From positions 1 to 64,000 of the forward strand of contig JAEUTG010000020.1 of assembly GCA_016788045.1 (NCBI GenBank): a DNA stretch of 64,000 nucleotides, read 5' to 3'. The notes beneath the pieces are model-generated. The model was not told the DNA's origin. It ran no database searches and saw only the letters and a program-made list of their open reading frames with translations. Source of the stretch: Bacteroidales bacterium (GTDB lineage Bacteria > Bacteroidota > Bacteroidia > Bacteroidales > Lentimicrobiaceae). Position numbers and translations under genes: made by a program. Numbering within the stretch: position 1 is the first letter of the stretch; each line of letters begins with the position of its first letter. Shown here piece by piece: positions 9,115-19,015 of this stretch.

Positions 9115-9552
9115 TCAAAGGAAAAATCTGCTGCGCTCATCAGGGGCTGGAATGAAACAATGTTGTGATCTTCCGAACCAGCGGTACCGGTTTCGGGCTA
9201 CAATCCTGTATAGCCGTTTTCTGATGGGTTCAGGAAGCAGATAGCTGATCAGTCTGGCCGGAATCGCCATTCCGCATTTTTTCAGAATTTCCAGTATGGC
9301 TTCGGCTTCTGTGTACAACCCGGTATGGTCGATGAAGACCACACTTTCGGGCTGCGGGAACGCGATTCCCTGCTGCTTCAGCTTGCTGAAAAGGGTCGAA
9401 TTACTGCCTGTGAAATATAGCTTCTTTTTCCTGTCAGTTTTAAGCAGGAATCTGACTGTTTTACTGCATAAAATGCAGTTGCTGTCGAATACCACCAACC
9501 CGGAGCCGGAGGGGATCGATTGCTGAATCAGGGAAAAACCGGCAGCATTCAT
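9115..9552 (-). CDS. DCC family (DUF393) thiol-disulfide oxidoreductase-like protein
   Basis: The 145-residue protein carries the DCC family signature near residue 25 (VVFDSNCILCSKTVRF, a DxxCxxC motif), followed by VVFIDHTGLYTEAEAIL and the C-terminal YRWFGRSQHCFIPAPDERSRFF. Members of the family are predicted thiol-disulfide oxidoreductases, but their substrates are largely unknown. Length is usual. The gene stands alone on the minus strand between the TonB receptor and icd. Confidence 0.85.
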   Translation of the reverse strand: MNAAGFSLIQQSIPSGSGLVVFDSNCILCSKTVRFLLKTDRKKKLYFTGSNSTLFSKLKQQGIAFPQPESVVFIDHTGLYTEAEAILEILKKCGMAIPARLISYLLPEPIRKRLYRIVARNRYRWFGRSQHCFIPAPDERSRFFL

Positions 9553-9678
9553 AACAGAGGGGTAAAATTATGAGATTATGTTCATAATATTTTTCTCATC
9601 GGTTCGCAAAACGTTAGAAATCCAAACAATTTTCTTCAACTTTTGTTAGTTTTACAGGGTTTTGTAAGGATGCTTTTT

Positions 9679-9686
9679 TATCTTTG
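9679..9686 (+). promoter_or_regulatory. Putative -7 element of the icd-gltA operon
   Basis: TATCTTTG matches TAnnTTTG. A TTTG lies 14 bases upstream, which is closer than the usual 19-21 bases, so the -33 assignment is doubtful. Confidence 0.4.
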
Positions 9687-9736
9687 CTTGCAGATTTATA
9701 TCAACACATCGACATAATTACTAAACAACATATCTG

Positions 9737-11011
9737 ATGTCTGACAACAAAATTTCAATCTCACAAGGGAAGCTGGTAGTACCAGATGAACCGGTAATTC
9801 CGTTTATCGAAGGCGATGGAACAGGGCCTGATATCTGGGCTGCATCACAAAAGGTTATTGATGCAGCCGTAGAAAAGGCCTATTCCGGCAAGAAGAAAAT
9901 TATCTGGAAAGAGGTGCTGGCCGGCGAAAAGGCCTTTAATCAGACCGGTAACTGGCTGCCGGAAGAGACCCTGGAAGCTTTCAGGGAATATAAAGTGGGC
10001 ATCAAAGGCCCCCTCACCACTCCTGTTGGTGGTGGTATCCGTTCGCTGAATGTAGCGTTGAGGCAGCAGCTTGACCTGTATGTTTGTTTGCGGCCGGTAC
10101 GTTGGTTCAGTGGTGTACCGAGTCCTGTGAAAGATCCGGGTAGTGTTGATATGCATATTTTCCGTGAGAATACTGAAGATATTTATGCCGGAATAGAATA
10201 TATGAATGGCACCCCGGAAGCCGAAAAGGTAAAGAAGTTCCTTATGGAAGAGATGGGGGTTACCAAGATCCGTTTTCCTGAATCAAGTTCCATCGGAATC
10301 AAGCCGGTATCAAAAGAAGGAACAGAGCGTCTGGTAAGGGCTGCCCTGAATTATACCATCGAACGCGGATTACCTTCCCTTTCGCTGGTTCACAAAGGGA
10401 ATATCATGAAGTTTACCGAAGGGGCCTTCAAGAACTGGGGATATGAACTTGCCCGCCGCGAATTTGGCGACAAAACCTTTACCTGGGCTGAGTATGATGA
10501 AATAGCTGCAGCCAGCGGGAAGGAAGCAGCAGATCAGGCCCAGCAGGCAGCCCTTAAATCGGGCAAGGTTCTGGTGAAGGATGTGATAGCCGATGCTTTT
10601 CTGCAACAGATACTGCTCCGTCCGGCCGAGTACTCGGTTATAGCCACCCTTAACCTGAACGGCGACTACATTTCCGATGCACTGGCTGCCATCGTCGGTG
10701 GCATTGGCATCGCACCAGGAGCAAACATCAACTATGTTTCGGGTCATGCCATTTTTGAAGCGACCCATGGAACGGCCCCGAAATACGCAGGTCTTGATAT
10801 GGTGAATCCCGGTTCAGTAATCCTTTCAGGAGCCATGATGCTCGAATACATGGGCTGGAAAGAAGCTGCTGATCTGATCTATTCGGGTATCGGCAAAACT
10901 ATTCAGTCGAAAAAAGTAACCTACGATTTCCACCGTCTGATGGAAAATGCCACAAAACTTAAAACTTCAGAGTTTGGAACCGAAGTGGTCAACACAATCA
11001 TGAATCAGTAA
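9737..11011 (+). CDS. icd: NADP-dependent isocitrate dehydrogenase
   Basis: This 424-residue enzyme oxidatively decarboxylates isocitrate to 2-oxoglutarate. It aligns with the Escherichia coli Icd type: [11 protein letters not shown] at the N-terminus, the substrate loop [34 protein letters not shown], and HGTAPKYAG, where the Lys-Tyr pair is the known NADP determinant. It lies 30 bases upstream of citrate synthase. The pair ends in a strong terminator, so they form a two-gene operon for the oxidative branch of the TCA cycle that supplies 2-oxoglutarate and NADPH. Confidence 0.95.
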   Translation: MSDNKISISQGKLVVPDEPVIPFIEGDGTGPDIWAASQKVIDAAVEKAYSGKKKIIWKEVLAGEKAFNQTGNWLPEETLEAFREYKVGIKGPLTTPVGGGIRSLNVALRQQLDLYVCLRPVRWFSGVPSPVKDPGSVDMHIFRENTEDIYAGIEYMNGTPEAEKVKKFLMEEMGVTKIRFPESSSIGIKPVSKEGTERLVRAALNYTIERGLPSLSLVHKGNIMKFTEGAFKNWGYELARREFGDKTFTWAEYDEIAAASGKEAADQAQQAALKSGKVLVKDVIADAFLQQILLRPAEYSVIATLNLNGDYISDALAAIVGGIGIAPGANINYVSGHAIFEATHGTAPKYAGLDMVNPGSVILSGAMMLEYMGWKEAADLIYSGIGKTIQSKKVTYDFHRLMENATKLKTSEFGTEVVNTIMNQ

Positions 11012-11041
11012 TACTTTGTACAACCATTATAATTCACTGCA

Positions 11042-12367
11042 ATGGCAAAAAAACTAAAGGATACCCTGTATGAAAAAATACAGGATTGGAGACCACGCAC
11101 CGAGCGTCTGATGAAAGAATACGGCAATGTTGTTGTCGATAAAATTACCATCAGCCAGATACTCGGAGGAATGAGGGGGATCAAATCGCTCGTGAGTGAT
11201 ATTTCTTACCTTGATCCTCTGGAAGGCATTCGTTACCGGGGTTATACCCTTCCTGAGGTTTTTGAGAAGCTTCCCAAAGCTAAAAATTCTGAAATGCCGC
11301 TGGTTGAAGGGCTTTACTACCTTTTACTCACCGGTGATATGCCCACCGAGGAGCAGGCTGCAGGGATGGTTGAAGAATTCAGTCAGCGCAGGATACTGCC
11401 ACGGTATATTTATGAAGTGATTGATGGCATGCCCTGCTGCAGCCATCCGATGACAATTTTTTCCACGGCCATCCTTACCATGCACCGTGAATCGTTTTTT
11501 ACCAAGAAATACCATGCCGGACTTAACAAGGCCGACTACTGGGATCCGACCTACGAGGATTCGCTGAACCTGCTGGCCAAGTTACCGGAGATTGCCACTT
11601 ACATTTATGCCAAGCTTTACCGCGATGGCAAGCGCATTCAGTCGAACCCGAATCTTGATTTCGGTGGGAATTTTGCCCACATGATGGGCATTGGCCGTCC
11701 GTACGACGATGTGTCAAGAATGCACTTCATTGTACATGCCGACCACGAAGCCGGAAATGTAAGCGCACATACCGGGCATCTCGTTGCCAGCTCGCTGTCG
11801 GATGTGTACCTTTCGATCAGCGCAATGGTGAACGGCCTGGCCGGTCCACTGCACGGACTGGCCAATCAGGAAGTGCTGCGCTGGCTGCACGACCTCATGG
11901 AGAAAATGAATGGTGAGGTACCTACGGAGAACGACCTGAAACAGTTCGTATGGAACACCCTCAAATCAGGGCAGGTAATTCCGGGCTTCGGACATGCAGT
12001 GTTGCGCAAAACAGACCCCCGGTATATGCTTCAGCGTGAATTCAGTCTCAAGAACCTGGCCGATGATCCCCTCTTTAAAGTGGTTGACATGCTGTATCAT
12101 GTGGTTCCGCCCATCCTCCTCGAGCAGGGAAAAGCCAAAAACCCGTGGCCCAATGTCGATGCCCAGTCAGGGGTTATCCAATGGCACTATGGTGTCAAAG
12201 AGTATGACTTTTACACAGTTCTCTTCGGCATTGGCAGGGCCATCGGAATCTGCGCAAACATCATCTGGGACAGGGCACTGGGTTATCCGCTGGAAAGACC
12301 CAAATCACTGACTACCGCTATTCTTGAAGATATTGCTGCAGGTAAAGAGGTGATTATCGAAGACTAG
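11042..12367 (+). CDS. gltA: Citrate (Si)-synthase, eukaryote-like type
   Basis: The enzyme condenses acetyl-CoA and oxaloacetate to citrate. At 441 residues it resembles the mitochondrial rather than the usual Gram-negative bacterial form. The catalytic residues are visible in PLHGLANQEV (His), GFGHAVLRKTDPRY (His) and WPNVDAQSGV (Asp). Eukaryote-like citrate synthases are known from Bacteroidota. It is co-transcribed with icd and followed by a perfect-stem terminator. Confidence 0.93.
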   Translation: MAKKLKDTLYEKIQDWRPRTERLMKEYGNVVVDKITISQILGGMRGIKSLVSDISYLDPLEGIRYRGYTLPEVFEKLPKAKNSEMPLVEGLYYLLLTGDMPTEEQAAGMVEEFSQRRILPRYIYEVIDGMPCCSHPMTIFSTAILTMHRESFFTKKYHAGLNKADYWDPTYEDSLNLLAKLPEIATYIYAKLYRDGKRIQSNPNLDFGGNFAHMMGIGRPYDDVSRMHFIVHADHEAGNVSAHTGHLVASSLSDVYLSISAMVNGLAGPLHGLANQEVLRWLHDLMEKMNGEVPTENDLKQFVWNTLKSGQVIPGFGHAVLRKTDPRYMLQREFSLKNLADDPLFKVVDMLYHVVPPILLEQGKAKNPWPNVDAQSGVIQWHYGVKEYDFYTVLFGIGRAIGICANIIWDRALGYPLERPKSLTTAILEDIAAGKEVIIED

Positions 12368-12410
12368 AATCAGGGTTGAACTGGGGCCTCTGTGTACCCG
12401 AAAAACAAAG

Positions 12411-12440
12411 CAGGGATACGTATTTTCGTATCCCTGTTTT
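12411..12440 (+). terminator. Intrinsic terminator of icd-gltA
   Basis: CAGGGATACG (12411-12420) pairs perfectly with CGTATCCCTG (12427-12436) across a 6-base loop and is followed by TTTTGTTCTTT. It lies 44 bases after the gltA stop. Confidence 0.85.
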
Positions 12441-12515
12441 GTTCTTTCTGATACGGGATCAGAAGCGGTTGCCGACCGTGCACCATTGACAATTCTTCTC
12501 AAACCAACCGATGAT

Positions 12516-12926
12516 ATGATACAACAGATTGAGATTTTGCTGCCTGAATTTCAGAGAGGTTTTCACCTGATAACCGGACTTGTTGTTGCAGAGTTGCCTC
12601 GACTTCCCGAAACCGGACTGCTGCACCTGTTTCTGAAACATACTTCGGCTGGCCTATGCATCAACGAGAATGCTGATCCTACAGTACTGAAGGATTTTGA
12701 GAGTACATTCAACCGTTTAATTCCGGAGAATCAACCCTTTTATACGCATATTTCTGAAGGCAGCGATGATATGCCGGCGCACCTCAAGTCGGTGATGAGC
12801 GGCACAAGCCTGGTGATTCCTGTTACGCGAAGCAGGTTAAATCTCGGTACATGGCAGGGAATTTACCTTTGTGAATTCCGGAATCATGGCGGACGAAGGC
12901 AGGTGGTAGCTACAATTTACAGCTGA
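12516..12926 (+). CDS. YjbQ family (UPF0047) protein
   Basis: This 136-residue protein belongs to the YjbQ/UPF0047 family, some of whose members show weak thiamine-phosphate synthase activity; the real role is unsettled. Family motifs are clear: HTSAGLCINENADPTVL, HISEGSDDMPAHLKSVM, and the C-terminal LGTWQGIYLCEFRNHGG. I chose the ATG at 12516 over a TTG at 12486, because the family normally starts just before this point. It is a single gene that converges on the epimerase gene. Confidence 0.9.
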   Translation: MIQQIEILLPEFQRGFHLITGLVVAELPRLPETGLLHLFLKHTSAGLCINENADPTVLKDFESTFNRLIPENQPFYTHISEGSDDMPAHLKSVMSGTSLVIPVTRSRLNLGTWQGIYLCEFRNHGGRRQVVATIYS

Positions 12927-12954
12927 AAGGTAATGTTCTGCCATATCAGCGATG

Positions 12955-13941
12955 TTACCGGCAGAGGTACTCATAATACCATTGAATGGCCTGTTTCAGC
13001 CCGGCCCTCAGGTTGTAGGCAGGCTGGTACCCGAGCAGTGTTCTGGCTTTCTCGATGGAGGCAAGAGAGTGCAGTACATCACCTTGCCTTACCGGACCAT
13101 AAACGGGTTTAATGTTGGCGATTTCAGGTCTGAATTCAGAAAGAAACTCTGTGAGCAGCCCATAGAGTTCATTCAGGCTGGTGTTTTCACCGAAAGCCAC
13201 ATTGTAAACCGTATTCAGGGCTGCCGGGTTTTGCGTAAGCAGGGCCAGCTGATTGATCTGAACCACGTTCTCAACATAGGTAAAATCACGGGAGTGATTG
13301 CCTTCGCCGTTGATTACCGGCGGCACCCCGTCGATCAGCGACCGGATGAATTTTGGAATCACAGCTGCATAGGCTCCGTCGGGATCCTGGCGTTTACCAA
13401 ATACATTGAAATAGCGCAGCCCGATGGTTTCCATTCCGTAGAGGTCGGCAAAGACATTGGCATAAAGTTCGTTCACGTATTTTGTGATGGCATAGGGCGA
13501 CAATGGTTTGCCGATGTTTTCCTCAATCTTTGGAAGGGCTGGATGATCACCATAAGTGGATGAACTGGCAGCATACACAAACCGTTTGACATTGGCATTG
13601 CGCGCTGCAACCAGCATGTTGACGAATCCTCCGATGTTAACATTGTTGGTGGTTGCCGGATCGTTGATTGATCGTGGTACTGAACCCAAAGCAGCCTGAT
13701 GCAGCACATATTCAACCCCTTCCACCGCTTTGGCGCAATCCTCAGGATTCCGGATATCTCCCTCAATCAGCCTAAATCCGGGATGATCGGCAAACGGACG
13801 GATGTTTTCGTGCTTACCGGTAGAGAAATTGTCCAGACATACTATCTGGTTTCCCTGATTCAGCAGGGCTTCTGCCAGGTTTGAACCGATGAATCCTGCA
13901 CCACCGGTGATGAGTACTTTTGACGATGATAATATTGGCAT
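12955..13941 (-). CDS. NAD-dependent nucleotide-sugar epimerase/dehydratase (UDP-GlcNAc 4-epimerase-like)
   Basis: This 328-residue extended SDR has the NAD-binding [16 protein letters not shown], the AASSSTYG segment, the catalytic YAITK (YxxxK) and [12 protein letters not shown]. It most resembles the WbpP/WbgU/TviC group of UDP-GlcNAc/GalNAc 4-epimerases, which feed surface-polysaccharide synthesis. The ATG at 13941 gives the usual N-terminus; a longer frame from 14028 would overlap the DUF4340 gene. It follows that gene by 31 bases on the same strand and may be the last gene of the gldF operon, an unexpected partner for gliding genes. Confidence 0.85.
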   Translation of the reverse strand: MPILSSSKVLITGGAGFIGSNLAEALLNQGNQIVCLDNFSTGKHENIRPFADHPGFRLIEGDIRNPEDCAKAVEGVEYVLHQAALGSVPRSINDPATTNNVNIGGFVNMLVAARNANVKRFVYAASSSTYGDHPALPKIEENIGKPLSPYAITKYVNELYANVFADLYGMETIGLRYFNVFGKRQDPDGAYAAVIPKFIRSLIDGVPPVINGEGNHSRDFTYVENVVQINQLALLTQNPAALNTVYNVAFGENTSLNELYGLLTEFLSEFRPEIANIKPVYGPVRQGDVLHSLASIEKARTLLGYQPAYNLRAGLKQAIQWYYEYLCR

Positions 13942-13972
13942 GGAACTGTTGTCAGTGCTTTTTGTAGAACCT

Positions 13973-15031
13973 TTATTGTGATTGATTGCCGAAATAGGAT
14001 AAAGGTAACAGGATTTTATCAAAAACAAAAAACTGCACCATCACAAAGTCCTTGTTATTGTTAATCAGTGCGTACATTCTGTCGCGGTCATGGGTTACAG
14101 TTGAGCCATCAAAAACATCAATTTCCGGCACAGGAAGCTTGCGGCCGAATGTGCGGGCGGTTTGACTGCTGCCATCTTTAAGGTCTAGGGTTATAACATG
14201 CAGCGGCAGTGAGTTCATAATGGAGTCTTTCTTCTGCGGTTCCATATCGTTGAGCAGGGCTTCGTAGCGGATGTTCCTGAATGAGTTAACGAACGACATG
14301 AGCTGGAGCGTGTCGAATTGCGAAACCGGCGCATTTTCTTTAAGGCGGAACAGACTGAGGCTCTGATCGTTGTTGTTGACCACCCTGAATGATTCTTCTG
14401 GTTTTTCGATGAACTCAACTGTAATCTGTTTGATTTCGGGCAGTTTTTTGTTAAATACAGTATGGACACGCCAGTCGGTTTCAAGGGCTGAAAACCGGGT
14501 ACCGACATAGCCCCTTAACCCAGGCATATAAATAACAACCGGATAATCAGCGCCATCCATCAAAGCATAGGTTCCGAAGTTATCCATGGTTGCATCCCCA
14601 ACAAAATAGGTTTTGCTCAGTTTTTCGTAGGGAAACAACTTCAGGTTACCCAGTTTAATGCGGTATGAATGCTGATAGATCTCCACTTTCACAGATTTGG
14701 TCGAGAGCAGTTTCAGAATGTTGTTGTGGGCAGCCCTTGCTACGGGCTCCCTCACCTGCAGGCTGCTGATGGTTTGCAAAAACGTATTGAGGTTTTCCAC
14801 ATGGGCTTCATACTTCCCGTTGAGCAACCAGCTGCCGTTGGCTTGCCTTTCCAGTAGAATCTTGTTGTCTGATTTGTCAGCCAGGAATATTTTACTTACA
14901 GAGGCCGTATCGGAAACGGCAAACTCGCTGATCTGTTCATCCAGGGTTTTGTTAGATCTGTTGAAAATCAGGAATAAAGCGGCCAGGGCCAGTACAATGG
15001 CCACAATGAGTATATTCCGGTTTTTCTTCAT
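13973..15031 (-). CDS. DUF4340 domain-containing membrane-anchored protein
   Basis: The 352-residue protein has one N-terminal membrane helix ([18 protein letters not shown]) and a long periplasmic part typical of DUF4340, with repeated segments such as [20 protein letters not shown] and [20 protein letters not shown]4340 proteins are commonly encoded next to GldG-like ABC auxiliary proteins; their function is unknown. It lies 30 bases downstream of gldG, so a role with the GldFG transporter is inferred. Confidence 0.85.
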   Translation of the reverse strand: MKKNRNILIVAIVLALAALFLIFNRSNKTLDEQISEFAVSDTASVSKIFLADKSDNKILLERQANGSWLLNGKYEAHVENLNTFLQTISSLQVREPVARAAHNNILKLLSTKSVKVEIYQHSYRIKLGNLKLFPYEKLSKTYFVGDATMDNFGTYALMDGADYPVVIYMPGLRGYVGTRFSALETDWRVHTVFNKKLPEIKQITVEFIEKPEESFRVVNNNDQSLSLFRLKENAPVSQFDTLQLMSFVNSFRNIRYEALLNDMEPQKKDSIMNSLPLHVITLDLKDGSSQTARTFGRKLPVPEIDVFDGSTVTHDRDRMYALINNNKDFVMVQFFVFDKILLPLSYFGNQSQ

Positions 15032-15061
15032 GTTGAGATGTTTTTTGTTGTTGTAGTATGC

Positions 15062-16813
15062 TTAGCGGCTATACCTGCGCCGGCGGAGGGTTGATTGAAC
15101 AATCCCGAATCCGATGATCAGCAGCACGGGACCCGCGATGTTGATCAGCTGCCAGCCGATCAGGTTTGCACGGGCTTTGGTAACATCCAGTGCCCTGAGC
15201 CTGAGTTCGCGTGATCTGACCGACATGAGCCCGGTATCGTCGCACAGGTAGTTGATGCAGTTCATGATAAAGTCACGGTTGCCGAAAGTCTGGCCGGTAT
15301 GACGGTCATAACCCAGCGGCAGGGGCTCCAGACTGCCATTGTTCATCCTCACCTGATTCTTAATGATATCTCCATCACTGATAACAATCATGCGGTTGTT
15401 ATCAACGTTTTCGGTAAAGCCGATCTCCGGAGCTTCGGTAATCTCGGGGGTCAGCCGGTTTTTGAACAGGGATTCAAAATGACCCTCATTCAGCACTGCC
15501 ACCGGCTGGGGCGCATCGGTATAATCTGCAGGGTCAGGATCTTTGCGAAGGATGTCGAGTGAAATAATCACCGGGGTAGGGGCAATGCGGGTGTATTGTG
15601 ATGTTTTCAGCAGTATGGTTTTGCGGATAGCAGGGCTTCCTACGGTATCAAGACTGCTAACGAACTCAGTCCTTACAGCGTTGAGGTTATTCACCACCGG
15701 GTGCCTCGAGGTGGAAGTAAGTACCGGGAAGTAATTCCATGGGAAGAAAGTGAATTGCGGCTGGTTTCCTGTACGGCCGGTTACCATGGGTATTGGAAGT
15801 GCATTGATGTCGAGCAGCAGGTTGCTGTTAAGCCTTACCCCGTATTTGAATAGCTGGTCATTCAGGTTGATATCAAGGGTAATCCCCATGGTTTTGTCTG
15901 TGGTCATCAGGCTGTCCATGGTGGCAAACACCGGGTCTGCCAGCCAGAGGATTCTGCCGCCTTTCATCACAAACTGATCGATGATGAATTTGTCTTTTTC
16001 ACTGAACACCGAATCGGGCTTGGCAATCACGATAGCCCTGTATTTGTTAACGGTAGTGAAAGTGCCATCGCCATTGTCTTTTCTTTCGGTGAGTGCGTTG
16101 ATATTCTCTGCGATTTTTACCCTTTCCACGGTATAGAAATCACTGAGGGCAAAACGGATGTCGGCCGTTTCAATGGGTGTGAGCTCCCCATGACCGTAAG
16201 TAAAGGCAATTTTCGGTTTAACCGAGGTGCTGAGTTTTCTGATGGCATTTGAGATATTGTACTCCAGTGCCTGAATGGAATTGTTGATGATGGCTTCGGG
16301 CTGGGCTCCCAGCTGATCGGCCATGAGGTTGAGCGGTATCTCGCGGCTTTTGTATGATACGATGGCACCGGGGAAAATGCGTTGCTGTTCCTGTCCCTGC
16401 TTTTTTCTGACATTGATATCGGTTGGCTCCAGCCCCTGCTGAACAAGCCGTTCGTAAATCGCTTCCCTGGTTTTTACATTCTCTGCAGCCGAAGGGTTGA
16501 TAAACTCATACTCAATGTTGTCGCTGTAGGCCCTGAATTCATCCAGCATTTCACGGGTGGTGCGCGACAGCAGCTTGAATCCGGCAGGGAAATCCCCTTC
16601 GAGGTAAACCTTGAAGTAGATGATGTCGTCGGTTTCGCGCAGCAGTTTTTTGGTGGATTCAGAAAGTGAATAGCGCTTTTCTGAAGTCAGATCGAATCGC
16701 GTAAACACATAGGAGCCGATTACATTGATCAGGACTATGATTGCCAGGGCAAGTACAAACTGTATCAGATTGTCTTTCCGGATGTTCACCTGTTTACTGG
16801 TTGTTTTTTCCAT
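15062..16813 (-). CDS. gldG: Gliding motility ABC transporter auxiliary protein GldG
   Basis: GldG is the membrane-anchored substrate-binding-like partner of the GldAF ABC transporter, needed for gliding in several Bacteroidota. The 583-residue protein has an N-terminal membrane helix (IQFVLALAIIVLINVIGSYV), the family segment FDLTSEKRYSLSESTKKLL, a long ABC-auxiliary periplasmic domain with AFTYGHGELTPIE and GGRILWLADPV, and a C-terminal membrane helix followed by an RRRRYSR tail. It starts 15 bases after gldF. The ATPase gene gldA is not in the window. Confidence 0.93.
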   Translation of the reverse strand: MEKTTSKQVNIRKDNLIQFVLALAIIVLINVIGSYVFTRFDLTSEKRYSLSESTKKLLRETDDIIYFKVYLEGDFPAGFKLLSRTTREMLDEFRAYSDNIEYEFINPSAAENVKTREAIYERLVQQGLEPTDINVRKKQGQEQQRIFPGAIVSYKSREIPLNLMADQLGAQPEAIINNSIQALEYNISNAIRKLSTSVKPKIAFTYGHGELTPIETADIRFALSDFYTVERVKIAENINALTERKDNGDGTFTTVNKYRAIVIAKPDSVFSEKDKFIIDQFVMKGGRILWLADPVFATMDSLMTTDKTMGITLDINLNDQLFKYGVRLNSNLLLDINALPIPMVTGRTGNQPQFTFFPWNYFPVLTSTSRHPVVNNLNAVRTEFVSSLDTVGSPAIRKTILLKTSQYTRIAPTPVIISLDILRKDPDPADYTDAPQPVAVLNEGHFESLFKNRLTPEITEAPEIGFTENVDNNRMIVISDGDIIKNQVRMNNGSLEPLPLGYDRHTGQTFGNRDFIMNCINYLCDDTGLMSVRSRELRLRALDVTKARANLIGWQLINIAGPVLLIIGFGIVQSTLRRRRYSR

Positions 16814-16828
16814 TGAAGAACCTGTATT

Positions 16829-17602
16829 TCAGTTTGAAGGCTGATGGTTGGTTTTCTTTTCTTCCTTTTCCCATTTGCGGCTCTCGAGCACAATACGGGT
16901 GGAAAGAACAAAAACGGAGATCAGGCTGAGAAAATAGATGACATCCCTGGTATCAATCACCCCACGGCTCATGCTGGCATAATGGGCCTGAATGCCCAGC
17001 GACATGATGAAAAGATCCGCTTTCCCGAACAATGCAAGATCGGCAAGGGCATCAAAACCGATGTAGGAAAATCCGCTGAGTGTAAGGGCCAGAATAAAGG
17101 CAATGATCTGGTTATCAGTTAGTGAGGAGACGAAAATTCCGATGGCAACAAAGGCCGATCCGAGAAAAACCAGACCCAGGTACGAGCCCCACATGCCACC
17201 CAGGTCCATGTTTCCTGATGGCAGCCCCAGGATATAAACTGAAACTGCGTACACAAGGGTTGGAATCAGTGAAAACAACACCAGTGTAACTCCGGCGGCG
17301 AACTTGGCCAGAATAAGCTGCAGGTCAGTGATGGGTTTGGTCAGCAGCATTTCAATTGTCCCGCTGCGTTTTTCATCGGCAAACGAACGCATGGTGATGG
17401 CAGGGATCAGGAACAGAAACACGAAAGGCGCAATCATGAAGAGGTTATCGAGACTGGCATAACCATTGTCGACTATGTTGAACCCCAAAGGGAACACCCA
17501 CAGAAACAAGCCATTGATCACCAAAAATACCACGATGGCGAGGTACCCGATCAATGAGTTGAGAAAACTCATGATTTCCTTGCGGAAAAGTGTAAATATC
17601 AT
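16829..17602 (-). CDS. gldF: Gliding motility ABC transporter permease GldF
   Basis: This 257-residue ABC-2 type permease has six hydrophobic segments and begins MIFTLFRKEIMSFLNSLIGY, the typical GldF start. The segment TMRSFADEKRSGTIEMLLT is the ABC-2 signature between helices 2 and 3. It is the first gene of a minus-strand set gldF-gldG-DUF4340-epimerase with 15-31 base spacings. The substrate of the GldAFG transporter is not established. Confidence 0.93.
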   Translation of the reverse strand: MIFTLFRKEIMSFLNSLIGYLAIVVFLVINGLFLWVFPLGFNIVDNGYASLDNLFMIAPFVFLFLIPAITMRSFADEKRSGTIEMLLTKPITDLQLILAKFAAGVTLVLFSLIPTLVYAVSVYILGLPSGNMDLGGMWGSYLGLVFLGSAFVAIGIFVSSLTDNQIIAFILALTLSGFSYIGFDALADLALFGKADLFIMSLGIQAHYASMSRGVIDTRDVIYFLSLISVFVLSTRIVLESRKWEKEEKKTNHQPSN

Positions 17603-17723
17603 AACCGGAAATGCTTTTTCAGTGCGCTAAATTACTTAAAATAGGCATTTCGGGAATCAGGGTCCGGTAATATTTAAATAAAGGGCTGATCCTGCGAAAA
17701 ATTGCGTACTGCAGCTGCGTTGA

Positions 17724-18506
17724 TTAACGGAATTCAATCAGGATAATGTCATCAACCCTGATGCCGAGCAGGCTGGCTGCATTTCCTTTGTTGATGGCGA
17801 TCTCAAGATAACCGGTTGTGCTGAATATCACAGCAATTTCACTTTCCGGCACGGCGCTGTATGCTTCCCTTACCGTACTCACTGCATGTGATTTGCCTTT
17901 GATTACCAGATTGAACCGGCGGTTCTTGCCGGTTTCTGTAAATTCACCGGCACTGATGTTGAGAAATACATTCTCGTAATTGTCGATGTAGATCACCCTG
18001 CCGCTGATGCTGTTGGCATTGATCTGCGGTTTCATGGTGAACAGGAGCTTCAGGTCTGTACGGATATCCCCCAGTTCTTCAATACTGTTGCCGTTGGCCA
18101 GGTGCACAGCTGCCTTAACAAACCGGTCGCGGCTAGAGAAAACGAAATAGCCGGTGTCCTGCATTATGGTTAACTCCACAATCTTCTCCGGCTGCTCATC
18201 GAAAAGCAAAGAGAAAAGACCGTTGTCGGCCCCGATGAAATATTGGCCCTTATACAGAATGGCAAGGTGCGGTGTTGTTTCCGATTCTTCGGTATTGATG
18301 GCAACGATGTGAATGGTGCCTTCAGGGAAATCAGCAAAGGCATTGCGCAGGATAAACGAAGCTTTTTTAACATCAAAGGGTGGAATATCATGGGTGATGT
18401 CAACAATACGTGCTTCGGGCAATTTGCTGAAAATGGTTCCTTTAACAGCCCCTGCATAATGGTCGCGCGTGCCCCAGTCGGATGTTAAGGTGATTAAAGG
18501 AACCAT
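17724..18506 (-). CDS. SAM hydroxide adenosyltransferase (DUF62 family)
   Basis: Family members hydrolyse S-adenosylmethionine to adenosine and methionine and are relatives of fluorinase and chlorinase. The 260-residue protein has the N-terminal TLTSDWGTRDHYAGAVKG motif, VDITHDIPPFDVKKASFIL and YFIGADNGLFSLLF, as in the hydroxide-using members. The ATG at 18506 gives the normal start; an upstream ATG at 18584 lies beyond the promoter at 18531-18560. The physiological purpose of the reaction is not known. Confidence 0.88.
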   Translation of the reverse strand: MVPLITLTSDWGTRDHYAGAVKGTIFSKLPEARIVDITHDIPPFDVKKASFILRNAFADFPEGTIHIVAINTEESETTPHLAILYKGQYFIGADNGLFSLLFDEQPEKIVELTIMQDTGYFVFSSRDRFVKAAVHLANGNSIEELGDIRTDLKLLFTMKPQINANSISGRVIYIDNYENVFLNISAGEFTETGKNRRFNLVIKGKSHAVSTVREAYSAVPESEIAVIFSTTGYLEIAINKGNAASLLGIRVDDIILIEFR

Positions 18507-18530
18507 TTTTCTCTTTTTTTCCTGCTTGTG

Positions 18531-18560
18531 CAAAAATACATTATCCACTGATGTCAGCAA
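18531..18560 (-). promoter_or_regulatory. Promoter of the SAM hydroxide adenosyltransferase gene
   Basis: Minus strand: TTG at 18560-18558, a 19-base spacer, then TATTTTTG at 18538-18531. This is a full match to the Bacteroidota promoter and supports the start at 18506. Confidence 0.65.
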
Positions 18561-18614
18561 TAAAATTGAGGTGTTATTGCACAAAAGTGTTGAATTGCAG
18601 CCTCAACTGCTTTC

Positions 18615-18646
18615 TTGCTTCTTTTTGTCTGAACTTGCTACTTTTG
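18615..18646 (+). promoter_or_regulatory. Promoter of the Dabb-protein gene
   Basis: TTG at 18615-18617, a 21-base spacer, and TACTTTTG at 18639-18646. The predicted leader before the ATG at 18662 is about 10 bases. Confidence 0.55.
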
Positions 18647-18661
18647 CAGGAAATCAGGATT

Positions 18662-18985
18662 ATGATACGCCACATAGTTTTTTTCAGGATTTCAGAGCAG
18701 GCTGAAGCCTTCAATCGCGATGAACTGCTTATTCAGGTAAAGGAGGAACTCGGGAAACTGCCTGCGCTCATCCCTGACATCATCAGCTTTGAGGTTGGGA
18801 TCAACAGTGCCGGAGCCCGGGGTACTGCCGATCTCTCCCTTTTGAGTGTGTTCTCATCCTTCGAAAGTCTGGCAGCCTATCAGAATCATCCTGCCCACAG
18901 GGCTTTCGTTGAATGGAACCGCAAACGGTGCCCCAAAATAGCAGTGGTCGATTATGAAATCCTGCCTCCGGAAGTGGCAGGATAA
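18662..18985 (+). CDS. Dabb (stress-responsive alpha/beta-barrel) family protein
   Basis: The 107-residue protein begins MIRHIVFFRISEQAE and has the YQNHPAHRAFVEWNR segment typical of dimeric alpha/beta-barrel Dabb proteins. Family members include stress-induced proteins and a few small-molecule enzymes, so no reaction can be assigned. The promoter at 18615-18646 decides the start at 18662 over an upstream one at 18551. A lipoprotein gene follows after 30 bases. Confidence 0.85.
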   Translation: MIRHIVFFRISEQAEAFNRDELLIQVKEELGKLPALIPDIISFEVGINSAGARGTADLSLLSVFSSFESLAAYQNHPAHRAFVEWNRKRCPKIAVVDYEILPPEVAG

Positions 18986-19015
18986 TTGTGCAGTTTGAAC
19001 CAAAAATTATCGTTT

